NCBI GenBank assembly: GCA_035547425.1
Contig: DASZUU010000008.1
Span: 80,461 to 144,460, forward strand
Origin: Alloacidobacterium sp035547425
GTDB lineage: Bacteria; Acidobacteriota; Terriglobia; Terriglobales; Acidobacteriaceae
Direction of reading: 5' to 3'
Length of the DNA: 64,000 nucleotides
Part shown: piece after piece, positions 1 through 8,566 of the stretch
How positions within the stretch are numbered: the first letter of the stretch is position 1
Layout of the letters: each line of letters opens with the position of its first letter
Program-made: the position numbers and the translations under genes
The notes under the pieces: generated by a model
Told to the model about the DNA's origin: nothing
What the model saw: the letters and a program-made list of their open reading frames with translations, nothing else
Databases searched by the model: none

Positions 1-2
1 TG

Positions 3-2489
3 CATGCGCCCTGGGCAATGGCAATCTCCAGCAAGCTGCGGGCAGCAGGCGCCATCGACGTAGAAACCATGTGGGCCGATGACGGATTTGTGTTGCGCTT
101 TCCGGATACGGAGACTGCTCCCGAGACGGAGCAATTGCTCATCGATTCCGCGGAAGCCTCGGAACTGGTGTTGCGTCAGCTTGGCTCAACGGCGCTTTTT
201 GCGGCGAAGTTTCGTGAGAGCGCGGCGCGTGCCTTGTTGCTGCCGCGCCGCCGCGCTCAGGGACGCGCTCCACTCTGGCAGCAGCGCAAGCGCGCCTATG
301 ATCTCCTATCGGTTGCGTCGCGTTATCCTGCATTCCCCATGCTGCTGGAGGCATACCGCGAATGCGTGCGCGATGTCTTCGATATGCCTGCTTTTCTTGA
401 AGTGCTGCGCGCGATTGAGAAGCGACAGATCCGCGTGCACGTCGCTGACTCCCGCGCGCCTTCGCCTTTTGCTTCTTCGCTGCTCTTTAGCTATGTAGCG
501 AATTACATCTACGACGGTGACGCGCCGCTGGCGGAGCGTCGCGCTCAGGCTCTTTCCATCGACCAGGCACAGCTTCAGGACTTATTGGGCGATGCGGATC
601 TTCGTGAATTGCTGGATGCGGATGCCGTTGCCGAAGTCGAAGAACAATTGCAGATGCTGGGCGAAAGCTATCGGGTACGCTCGGCGGACGGCATCCACGA
701 TTTGCTACTTCGGCTGGGCGATCTTTCGCGCGAAGAGCTGTCAAAGCGGCTGGCATCGCAGGATCTGCTTTCCAGCCTCGATCGCCTGCTGCGAGCCAAA
801 CGATTACTTGAAATCAAAATCGCAGATGCCAAGCGGCTGATTGCCGTGGAAGATGCAGCGCGTTACCGTGATGCTCTCGGCATTCCGTTGCCCCCCGGAT
901 TGCCAAAACAGTTGCTGGAACCTGCTGCCGCCCCCATGCTGGAACTGATTCGCCGCTATGCTCGCACATATGGGCCATTCACGCTGCAGGAAGTTAGCAG
1001 GCGATTCGGGCTTGGTGAGCCGCAGGTCGAAGCTGTGCTGCGAGCTCTGGTGATGGATGGCCGCGTGGTGGAGGGCGGCTTCCGCCCAGGCGGCGTACAT
1101 CGCGAATGGTGCGATACCGAAGTGCTGCGCATGATCCGCAGAAAGTCACTTGCGCGGCTGCGGAAAGAGATTGAGCCGGTTGAGCAGCAGATGCTGGCAC
1201 GGCTGCAAACGCATTGGCAGGGTGTTTTGCAGCGCAGGCGCGGCCTGGATGCGTTGCTCGACACAATTGAGAGCCTGCAGGGATCGCCGATTCCGGCGTC
1301 TTTATTGGAGTCGGCGATACTTCCTTCACGGCTTACTAAATACTCTCCGTCGGATTTGGATACTTTGATTGCCGCCGGCGAAGTTGTATGGTGCGGGCTT
1401 GATCCTTTGGGAGAGCGTGATGGGCGCATTGGCCTCTATCTTGCCGACAAGCTCGGCTCATTGCTATCTCCAACCCAGGCGCAAAATGCAACTGCGCTCA
1501 GTTCAAAAGAAGAGGCAATTCTGGCAGAGCTGCAGCGTAGCGGCGCGCTCTTTTTCGCGCAACTGCATGATGCCGTGGGCGGAGGCTATCCCGGCGAAAC
1601 GCTGGATGCCTTATGGAATCTGGTTTGGCAGCGAAAAATCACGAACGATACATTTCACGCATTGCGTGCCTATACCGCGAAACCAACAACTTCGCGTCCG
1701 GCAAAGCGCCAGCATAATACGCAGTCTTTTCGTTCGCGCAGAACAACGCCGCCAAGCGCGCAAGGCCGATGGGCGCTGCTTCCTGCAGCATCTGTCTCAG
1801 CAACAGAATGGAGTCATGCGATGGCGCAGCAGCTGCTTGCCCGGTACGGAATTGTTACGCGCGAAACGGTGGCGCAAGAGAATATTCCGGGCGGCTTCAG
1901 CGCAGTCTACGATGTACTAAAAGCGCTGGAGGAGGGTGGTCGCATCCGGCGCGGCTACTTTGTTGCCGGCTTGGGGGCAGCGCAGTTTGCATTGCCATCG
2001 GCTGTCGATCTGCTGCGCTCCTTGCGCAATACGCCGCAACCGGAGCGGGCAGAAATTGTCTCGTTGGCTGCAACGGATCCGGCGAACCCTTACGGCGGTG
2101 TGCTGCCGTGGCCGGTGGTGCAACTGGAAGCTGAAATCGATGGGGCGCGCTCTTTAACGCGCAGTGTAGGCGCGACGGTAGTACTGCGCAACGGAGAGCT
2201 GGTTGCATATTTGCGGCGGAACAATCCGAATCTTCTGGTTTTTCTCCCAGCCGAGGAGCCGGAGCGAACACATGCGGCGCGTGAGCTGGCCGTTTTTCTG
2301 GCAAGCATGGCGAAGGAAGAGTTGGAGCATCGCATCGGGCTGCTGATCACCACGATTAACGGGCAGCCCGCGCATCTGCATTTGTTATCACGCTTCCTGC
2401 AGGATGCAGGTTTCCAGCCAGCGCCTATGGGATTCAATGTTAGGCGCATCGCGTCCTCGGTGCATGAACCCTCGACTGAGGTGCAATAA
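3..2489 (+). CDS. lhr: Lhr-type large ATP-dependent helicase, C-terminal part (5' end outside window)
   Basis: The reading frame is open to the left edge, so the gene starts outside the window; about 828 codons are visible. The visible part opens with the DEAD/H-associated region found after the two RecA folds of Lhr helicases (key stretches AAKFRESAARALLLPRR, APLWQQRKRAYDLL, YPAFPMLLEAYRECV). It continues through a long C-terminal region rich in winged-helix-like segments, which fits the 1500-residue class of Lhr. No Walker motifs are visible because they lie upstream. Lhr proteins are 3'-5' DNA/RNA-DNA helicases linked to repair. Only 2 bp separate the stop from the nei-like gene, which implies co-transcription. 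The family call is firm; the precise subclass (Lhr versus ligase-associated Lhr) is inferred from the length of the C-terminal region. Confidence 0.85.
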   Translation, partial: HAPWAMAISSKLRAAGAIDVETMWADDGFVLRFPDTETAPETEQLLIDSAEASELVLRQLGSTALFAAKFRESAARALLLPRRRAQGRAPLWQQRKRAYDLLSVASRYPAFPMLLEAYRECVRDVFDMPAFLEVLRAIEKRQIRVHVADSRAPSPFASSLLFSYVANYIYDGDAPLAERRAQALSIDQAQLQDLLGDADLRELLDADAVAEVEEQLQMLGESYRVRSADGIHDLLLRLGDLSREELSKRLASQDLLSSLDRLLRAKRLLEIKIADAKRLIAVEDAARYRDALGIPLPPGLPKQLLEPAAAPMLELIRRYARTYGPFTLQEVSRRFGLGEPQVEAVLRALVMDGRVVEGGFRPGGVHREWCDTEVLRMIRRKSLARLRKEIEPVEQQMLARLQTHWQGVLQRRRGLDALLDTIESLQGSPIPASLLESAILPSRLTKYSPSDLDTLIAAGEVVWCGLDPLGERDGRIGLYLADKLGSLLSPTQAQNATALSSKEEAILAELQRSGALFFAQLHDAVGGGYPGETLDALWNLVWQRKITNDTFHALRAYTAKPTTSRPAKRQHNTQSFRSRRTTPPSAQGRWALLPAASVSATEWSHAMAQQLLARYGIVTRETVAQENIPGGFSAVYDVLKALEEGGRIRRGYFVAGLGAAQFALPSAVDLLRSLRNTPQPERAEIVSLAATDPANPYGGVLPWPVVQLEAEIDGARSLTRSVGATVVLRNGELVAYLRRNNPNLLVFLPAEEPERTHAARELAVFLASMAKEELEHRIGLLITTINGQPAHLHLLSRFLQDAGFQPAPMGFNVRRIASSVHEPSTEVQ

Positions 2490-2491
2490 GA

Positions 2492-3325
2492 ATGCCTGAG
2501 GGCGATACCATTTTTCGCTCTGCGCGAGCACTGAATCGCGCTTTAGCAGGAGAAAAAGTAACTGCATTTCAAAGTATCTATGCGCAACTCGTAGCGGTAG
2601 ATGACAATGCTCCGTTGGCAGGTCGCATGGTAGAACGTGTCGAAGCGCGCGGCAAATGGCTGCTCATTTATTTTTCAGGCGATTTGATTCTTCTGACGCA
2701 CATGCTCATGCACGGCAGTTGGCATATTTACCGACGTGGCGAACGCTGGAAGCGTCCATATCGACACATGCGCATCCTGATCTCTACGGAAAATTTCGAG
2801 GCAGTCGCATTTGAAGTGCCGGTAGCGGAGTTCCATACGGCACGTTCGCTGGAGCGACATACTTCCGTGCCAAAATTAGGCCCCGATGTGTTGACGCAAG
2901 CTTTTGATGAAGACGAGGCCGCGAAAAGGTTGCGCGCGCTTCCGGATGAGGAAGTAGCGAATGCGCTGATGGATCAGAGAGTCATCGCTGGAGTGGGCAA
3001 TGTCTTCAAATCTGAAATCTGCTTCGCCTGTTGTATTCATCCATTTCGCAAAGTTGCGACGCTGACGACGCACGAAGTTCGGTGTTTGCTGGATACTGCG
3101 CGAAAGCAACTCGCAGTGAATGTCTTGGAGTCATCAACCGATGGGCCGGTTACGTATGCGGGCGGCAGGCGAACACGCAGCACCATGGATGAAGGAGCGC
3201 GGCTATGGGTGTATCGAAGAAAAGGGAAGCCGTGCCGTCGTTGTGGAACTGCAATCCTGATGCAAAAACAGGGACCGGGAGCACGCTCTACCTACTGGTG
3301 TCCGGAATGCCAGCCTATTCAATAG
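2492..3325 (+). CDS. nei: Endonuclease VIII-like DNA glycosylase/AP lyase (Fpg/Nei family)
   Basis: This is a 277-residue bifunctional base-excision-repair glycosylase of the Fpg/Nei fold. The mature N-terminus is MPEGD, giving the catalytic Pro2 and Glu3 of the family. The helix-two-turn-helix region is present (DQRVIAGVGNVFKSEIC). The C-terminus carries a zinc finger with Cys pairs in CRRCG and CPEC. The MPEGDTI start is more typical of Nei than of Fpg (MPELPEV). The ATG lies 2 bp after the lhr stop. In mycobacteria an lhr gene also neighbours a nei homologue, so the pairing is probably functional. Expected substrates are oxidised pyrimidines, by family inference. Confidence 0.9.
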   Translation: MPEGDTIFRSARALNRALAGEKVTAFQSIYAQLVAVDDNAPLAGRMVERVEARGKWLLIYFSGDLILLTHMLMHGSWHIYRRGERWKRPYRHMRILISTENFEAVAFEVPVAEFHTARSLERHTSVPKLGPDVLTQAFDEDEAAKRLRALPDEEVANALMDQRVIAGVGNVFKSEICFACCIHPFRKVATLTTHEVRCLLDTARKQLAVNVLESSTDGPVTYAGGRRTRSTMDEGARLWVYRRKGKPCRRCGTAILMQKQGPGARSTYWCPECQPIQ

Positions 3326-3332
3326 AAAAGAC

Positions 3333-3362
3333 AGCGGCGACATTTTGAAGATTGTCGCCGCT
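3333..3362. terminator. Hairpin between convergent nei and TonB-receptor genes
   Basis: A perfect 10-bp inverted repeat (AGCGGCGACA / TGTCGCCGCT) with a 10-nt loop fills the gap between two convergent stops. It has no clear T-tract on either side, so it may act as a bidirectional terminator or an mRNA 3'-end stabiliser. Confidence 0.6.
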
Positions 3363-3367
3363 CATCG

Positions 3368-6300
3368 TTAGAAGGTGAATCCGCCGAGGAAGGTAATCTG
3401 TCGAACCTGACCGCTTTCGAGAGAGTTGAAAGTGCCGTATTGACTGGTGAACTGATTACCACCGGCAACGGAAATGTTGCCGCTTGGAGTGATGAATTGC
3501 GGATGGTTAAACAGATTTGAAATTTGTGTCATGAAGTTGAAGTGCACGCGGTCGGTGATCGCAACTGACTTCGTGACAGAAAGGTGAGTCTGATACAAGT
3601 GTTGCCCTTCAATGCTGTTGGGCCGAGCATTGCCAAAATGCCCATTCTGCGGAACCGCAAATGCAGCAACATTGAACCAATTGTTGTAGTTCTTTCCGCC
3701 GGGAACATTATTTGGATTGCCTACGAGATCAGGCAAGCCGCCGAATGTGCCTGTGTTGGATGGATCGGAGCCGCTGAATGCAGGCGAGAATCCTAATCCG
3801 GAAGCGAGAAAGGTCACGACACTGGATGACCATCCGCCAACAATGTGATCCACTATACCGTTGCTGTCGGAGAGAAAACGCTGGCCTTTACCAAAAGGCA
3901 ATGCCCAGACCATATTGGCAGAAGCATAGTTTCGGCGCGTCTGGCCGTCGTTTGCCCAGTGGCTCAGAACATCATAAGGATTTTCGGTATCCAGGTAATT
4001 GGCGAGGCTCTCGGTATAGGAATAGCTTCCACCGAAGGTTAAATTGCCGACTCTGCGCTTTGCTTCGAGTTGGAGAGAATTGAAGCGGGTGCTGCCATCG
4101 AAGCGAAGATAATTCGTCGAAAAGAACTGCGGATAGGGTCGCCTGCTTGCTGTGAAGGGCGTGGTGCCTGGTTGTGGAAGATTAACGTTGACATAATAAT
4201 TCAGCCCAGTACCTACCGATCCTAAATAGGAGACGCGGAGGCCGATATGCGCGACTTCCTGCTCATAACTGAGGCTGTATTGGTGAATATGGCCGTGGCT
4301 GATATCGCGAGGATATCCATTGACGCTTTGACTTGGCACTGTAGCGCTTGCGGTGCTGGATGGATAAGGATTGGGGAAGGAAAGTAATGGCTGCGTTCCA
4401 GGGCTAACATCGTTCAGATAAATTTCGCTGATGGAAAATGGTCCCGTAGAGCCAAGTTGCGGGTTAATGGGCAAAAAGTTGTTAAAGGCGCCTGGAGTGC
4501 TGCCGAATCGTGATGTGAAAATTCCGTACCCGCCACGGATGACAGAATGATCCGTTAATGCATAGGCCACACCGATACGCGGGACAAAATTACTTTTATC
4601 GGCAATGGCTTGTACTTTACCGCTGGTAACCGTGATGGTGGATGGATAAAGAGCGCTGACGGATGCTATACCTTTCGGATCGACGATGACATCACCGGTA
4701 TTCGGATCCCAGTTGTACATCAGATGCTTTTCTGAACTGGGGGTTCCATAGAGATCCCATCTGACACCGTATGTAAGCGTCAGTTTGCGTGACAGTTTAA
4801 ATGAGTCTTCGGCAAAAAGGCCATACTCGTTGAGCGTCTGTGTTTGATTTCCAAGAGGATTTACTCGCTGGCTTTCCTGCGGCAAACCTAACAGAAAATC
4901 AGCATAGGCATTCCCTGTAATGGAGCCGTCGAAGGTAAATGTCCCATAGTTCGGCACAACACCATAAAAATTGCTGTAATGCTGAACGCTGCCGCCAAAC
5001 TTCAATGCGTGCTGGCCAAATTGCCAATCCACGGTGTCATTAAAGGTAAGTATATGGTTGTCAGCCTTTACACCTCCGGAAACATCGCTCAAAGATGTAA
5101 GGCCGGAGATATCGACTTCAGGAAATCCCTGACCTGTAAGCTGGCCTGGGTTCGCGCCTTCAAGACCTATGGACGAGAGTACCTTACTGCCGTCGGGCGG
5201 AGTTTGTCCCGCTTCGCTTTTTCCGTCGACTATATAGTCTGTTGAATAGCCGAAGCGGAAGTTATTGACCACGGTCGGAGAAAAAATCTGCGTATCACCG
5301 GCAGCCCACTGCTGATGGCGCCTTTCGCGAGTCCAGATAAGGGATGGCAGGCCATTGTTGAGGACATAGGGTGTCTGACGCATCAACCAGCGCACGAACA
5401 AGGAGTTGGTTTTTGTCAGATTATGATCAATTCGAACAATCGGCCAATCGCCACGGTAAAGATCACTATTGAACGGAAATTGAAATGCATAGTTGTTGAC
5501 GGGCGAAGTTGTGTCGATATTGGGTGCTGGCAAATATTGGCTCTGAATTGCAGCGGCGACTGCGCTGATGCGGTTAGCTGGAATCGTGTTGTTCGCGAAT
5601 GGCAGACCAGTTGATGGATCAATGATCGTCGATGAAAAGACGCCATTACGCCATGGGTTTGTAGGAACATTGGCAGTCACGAATGTTCCTAAAGGAATGC
5701 GCTGTGCAAACCAGCCGCCATAGAAGAATGTGTGATCTTTCCAGATGGGTCCTGATGCTTCCAGATCCCATTCATGCTGTAGATAGGGCGTCTTGCCGGT
5801 ATCAAAGTAACCTCTGGCGTTGAATACGGAATCATAAATGCGGTACGTAGCTTTGCCATGAAAGGCATTTTGACCGCGCTTGGTTACCTGGCTGATCTGC
5901 ACAGGGACCGGGCTTTCAGCCGGAGCATTAAAAACAGTGGCCGCTACCTGGTCAAAGAAATTGGCATTGTTATTCTGTATGCCTTGCAGATCATTCGAAA
6001 TGCCGTCAAAGGTTTGCGTCTGCTGCGATTGCTGCTGTCCATCTGCTACCGGCGGATATGTTCCGCCCTGCACTCCTGCCAGGGTAGTCAGTTGATACCA
6101 GGTGCTGGGATAGATAGTGACCTGCGGCGATTGTTCATGCTGCTTCGCCGTGAACATGTCGGATATGGTGGGAGCTTCCGTGGAGATGACAGCAGCGCCC
6201 GCTGACACCGTGACCTGTTCGACAGCCTGTCCGATAGCAAGTTGCGGATCGATGCGTCGAACCTGACCGCTATCGAGAATAATATTTTGCGCCAGGAATG

Positions 6301-6607
6301 CTTTGAAGCCGGTAGCAGTACAGCGAAGCTCATATGCGCCGGGCTTGATTTCATCGAACTCGAAGTCTCCCGATGCCGATGAATTAGCGTGCCGTACCGT
6401 TTGACCCGTAGTTGGCTCAATCAGGCTGATGTCTGCACCGGTAACGATCGCTCCCGTGTTATCGGAAACCGTTCCACGTAAGGTGGCGTTGAGCGTCTGG
6501 GCCTGTCCCTTCGTACAGAGAACGCAGACGAATATCAAGGCAATAGCGACAGGATTTAACCGATTCCAGAAATAGAAATGGAATTGATGGCGCAAAGATG
6601 ACAGCAT
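3368..6607 (-). CDS. Oar-like TonB-dependent outer-membrane receptor with N-terminal carboxypeptidase-regulatory-like domain
   Basis: This 1079-residue outer-membrane protein belongs to the large TonB-receptor group abundant in Acidobacteriota. The chosen start is the ATG at 6607, because a GGAGG lies 7 nt upstream; a longer frame to 6700 has no such signal. A signal peptide ends near CTKGQAQ. A carboxypeptidase-regulatory-like beta-sandwich follows (LRGTVSDNTGAIVTGADI; PGAYELRCTATGFK), then a plug-like region and a long beta-barrel region ending in Phe (GGFTF), as outer-membrane proteins do. Such receptors import or sense large or complex ligands; the ligand here is not readable. The neighbouring acyltransferase and GH109-type genes suggest an amino-sugar-containing glycan, which is inference. 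Confidence 0.85.
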   Translation of the reverse strand: MLSSLRHQFHFYFWNRLNPVAIALIFVCVLCTKGQAQTLNATLRGTVSDNTGAIVTGADISLIEPTTGQTVRHANSSASGDFEFDEIKPGAYELRCTATGFKAFLAQNIILDSGQVRRIDPQLAIGQAVEQVTVSAGAAVISTEAPTISDMFTAKQHEQSPQVTIYPSTWYQLTTLAGVQGGTYPPVADGQQQSQQTQTFDGISNDLQGIQNNNANFFDQVAATVFNAPAESPVPVQISQVTKRGQNAFHGKATYRIYDSVFNARGYFDTGKTPYLQHEWDLEASGPIWKDHTFFYGGWFAQRIPLGTFVTANVPTNPWRNGVFSSTIIDPSTGLPFANNTIPANRISAVAAAIQSQYLPAPNIDTTSPVNNYAFQFPFNSDLYRGDWPIVRIDHNLTKTNSLFVRWLMRQTPYVLNNGLPSLIWTRERRHQQWAAGDTQIFSPTVVNNFRFGYSTDYIVDGKSEAGQTPPDGSKVLSSIGLEGANPGQLTGQGFPEVDISGLTSLSDVSGGVKADNHILTFNDTVDWQFGQHALKFGGSVQHYSNFYGVVPNYGTFTFDGSITGNAYADFLLGLPQESQRVNPLGNQTQTLNEYGLFAEDSFKLSRKLTLTYGVRWDLYGTPSSEKHLMYNWDPNTGDVIVDPKGIASVSALYPSTITVTSGKVQAIADKSNFVPRIGVAYALTDHSVIRGGYGIFTSRFGSTPGAFNNFLPINPQLGSTGPFSISEIYLNDVSPGTQPLLSFPNPYPSSTASATVPSQSVNGYPRDISHGHIHQYSLSYEQEVAHIGLRVSYLGSVGTGLNYYVNVNLPQPGTTPFTASRRPYPQFFSTNYLRFDGSTRFNSLQLEAKRRVGNLTFGGSYSYTESLANYLDTENPYDVLSHWANDGQTRRNYASANMVWALPFGKGQRFLSDSNGIVDHIVGGWSSSVVTFLASGLGFSPAFSGSDPSNTGTFGGLPDLVGNPNNVPGGKNYNNWFNVAAFAVPQNGHFGNARPNSIEGQHLYQTHLSVTKSVAITDRVHFNFMTQISNLFNHPQFITPSGNISVAGGNQFTSQYGTFNSLESGQVRQITFLGGFTF

Positions 6608-6849
6608 CTGAAAGCCTCCAAAATGAACGCGAATGGTTAAAAGTCTGTTACTGCTAGGTCGGGTAGGCGAAGTATAGTCATATTGCTTTCTTTTTATCAA
6701 GCGTTTATTTCTTTATATTTCGATATACGACGAATGAGAGGTTAAGGATAGCAAAAAAGAAGTACAATGGATTGTGCTCGGCCCGGATAATCAGGCGCGA
6801 ACTTTTTAAATTCCGGGCTATTCCTGTAAACGCAGGCCGAACGCTTGGC

Positions 6850-8085
6850 TCAGATGCGGATAAATATCCGATTGCGATACATCCAATAAAGCGAGAGCCA
6901 ATAAACAAGCATGACAGCAATCCCCATCATAAGAGGCTCAAGACCGGGGCCAAAGATATGGAAGATTCTATAGCCCAGGTTGATATGCAGATTTGTAATG
7001 ATGAAGTGCTCCCACAAGTGCGCAATCAAGTACGCCGCGATCGAGTTCATGCCGACAACGACCAAAGGGAACGCCCATTTTGAGTAATTTTTTACGTCGA
7101 TAATCCAGGAAAACGCCACGAGGAAGAAGAAGCAGATGCCGCCGCTGAAGAGTGTCCAACTGGGAGTCCAAATGCGCTTCACAATTGGGCAGATTCCTGC
7201 GTAGTGCAGTAACAGTCCAGAGCAGAAAAGGATGATTCCAACGATGAAAAAGCGCCGAATCGGAATCCTGGGAGCCGCAGCTCGATACCATTGACCGGCG
7301 AACAATCCCAGCAACATCGTACCGAAAGTGGGAATAAAACTAAGTGTAACGTAGCCTCCTCCATTGAAAAGAAAAGGAGAACTGCGCGGGAACAGGTTCA
7401 GGAACCAGAGATCAAAGGCTTGTCCTAAATTGCTGTTTTTATTCCAGTGAGAAGCGAAGCCTGTGAAGTTGTGATGCCAGTTCGGAGGCACGCCTACCGC
7501 GGCATAATTAAAGTTTGGGCCCGGTGCCGGATAAAGTGCCCATGCCAGCCAATAAGCAAAAAGCGTAACCCCCAATGCGGTCCATTGCCATTTAGGACGG
7601 CAAAACGCCAGCAGGAAGACAAATGTATAGCCCAATCCAATCTGGGTCAGAGTGTCTTCAAATGTAAAGTATGTCTGCGTGCTGTCCGTTGATCGAAGAA
7701 AAATGCCCAGGGCAATGAGCAGAATGCTTCTCCACACAGTATGGAGAAGCAGGTGATTAAAGCTCTGTCCCTTACGAAGGCGGCTTTGTACTGAATACGG
7801 AAGAGCAACCCCCACGAGAAATGTAAAGGAAGGCTGGATCAGATCGTGCAGGCCCAGCCCGGCCCACTCCACATGCGTTTGGTTATATGCAAGGATGCGC
7901 CAGAAAAGACTATTGGGGTAAGCCTGATAGACCTTAGCGAAGCTCAGGACCTCGCCCATCATAAGGAGCATGACTAATCCGCGATAGGCATCGACCGCCA
8001 TGTTCCGCTTGGGCGCCTGGACCGTTGAGGCGGATTGAGTCGGAACCGATCTTACTGGATATTCTGCGCTGACAGCGGATGACAT
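6850..8085 (-). CDS. HGSNAT/NagX-like membrane acyltransferase (DUF5009-type)
   Basis: This 411-residue polytopic membrane protein begins with a cytoplasmic leader followed by the family signature VDAYRGLVMLLMM. A membrane-embedded HVEWAGLGLHDLIQPSFTF segment and about ten hydrophobic helices follow. This is the bacterial family related to heparan-alpha-glucosaminide N-acetyltransferase and NagX, which are associated with transmembrane acetylation or handling of hexosamines. The start at 8085 is supported by GGAGG five bases upstream. It lies downstream of a shared intergenic region with the divergent GH109-type gene and upstream of the TonB receptor on the same strand (242 bp gap), suggesting one amino-sugar locus. 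The family is clear; the substrate is inferred. Confidence 0.75.
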   Translation of the reverse strand: MSSAVSAEYPVRSVPTQSASTVQAPKRNMAVDAYRGLVMLLMMGEVLSFAKVYQAYPNSLFWRILAYNQTHVEWAGLGLHDLIQPSFTFLVGVALPYSVQSRLRKGQSFNHLLLHTVWRSILLIALGIFLRSTDSTQTYFTFEDTLTQIGLGYTFVFLLAFCRPKWQWTALGVTLFAYWLAWALYPAPGPNFNYAAVGVPPNWHHNFTGFASHWNKNSNLGQAFDLWFLNLFPRSSPFLFNGGGYVTLSFIPTFGTMLLGLFAGQWYRAAAPRIPIRRFFIVGIILFCSGLLLHYAGICPIVKRIWTPSWTLFSGGICFFFLVAFSWIIDVKNYSKWAFPLVVVGMNSIAAYLIAHLWEHFIITNLHINLGYRIFHIFGPGLEPLMMGIAVMLVYWLSLYWMYRNRIFIRI

Positions 8086-8566
8086 CCGGCCTCCATCCTC
8101 ATAAGTGAATCTTTCGATTTATTACGAAGAGACACTTTGGATTTCGGATGATGGTACAGGAACAGGCTCCCGCTCGACAAGAGAATAAGTAGGCTTTACC
8201 CCTGGATCGGCGGTCTTAATTAGTTTGCTCAATGCGAGCTATAAGGAAACGCCAGACGCCGCAATTTTTATTGACATGCAAAGGAGAGCACCTTTAGACT
8301 TCGATGCTACACGAAATAATTCGTTATGATTCGTAATCTAAATCGTGCGGTATGAAAGAAAATGGTTCCAGAGCCACCGCTTCCGCAGCATTGTCATCGC
8401 CGTCATCTTTTCTGTTCTTCTTTCCCTGACTATGGCTGCACAGAAAGATACAGCGTCCAATGCGAATGCGAATTTTGCCATCGCGGATCGCCCTCAGCGG
8501 CCTGATATGTGCCCGGGCAAGTGGAAATGAAGCTTTACAGATAACAAAAATTTAAATGCAGGAAGT
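8086..8566. promoter_or_regulatory. Divergent intergenic region with candidate operator palindrome
   Basis: This 481-bp stretch separates the acyltransferase and GH109-type genes and must carry promoters for both. It contains ACGAA-ATAA-TTCGT at 8311-8324, a perfect short palindrome, followed by another TTCGT at 8330-8334, which is a possible regulator site. The only coding candidate inside is a weak 61-codon frame at 8345-8530. I see nothing else recognisable. Confidence 0.4.
8345..8530 (+). CDS. Possible small exported peptide or gene remnant upstream of the GH109-type gene
   Basis: This 61-codon frame with a GTG start encodes a plausible signal peptide (hydrophobic run after a basic RKWFQSHRFR, with AAQ as a possible cleavage site). 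A short polar tail ending in DMCPGKWK follows. There is no recognisable ribosome-binding site and I know no homologue. It stops 36 bp before the GH109-type gene and is in the same frame. It could be a real small secreted protein, the decayed 5' end of another gene, or chance. Confidence is low. Confidence 0.25.
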   Translation: MRYERKWFQSHRFRSIVIAVIFSVLLSLTMAAQKDTASNANANFAIADRPQRPDMCPGKWK

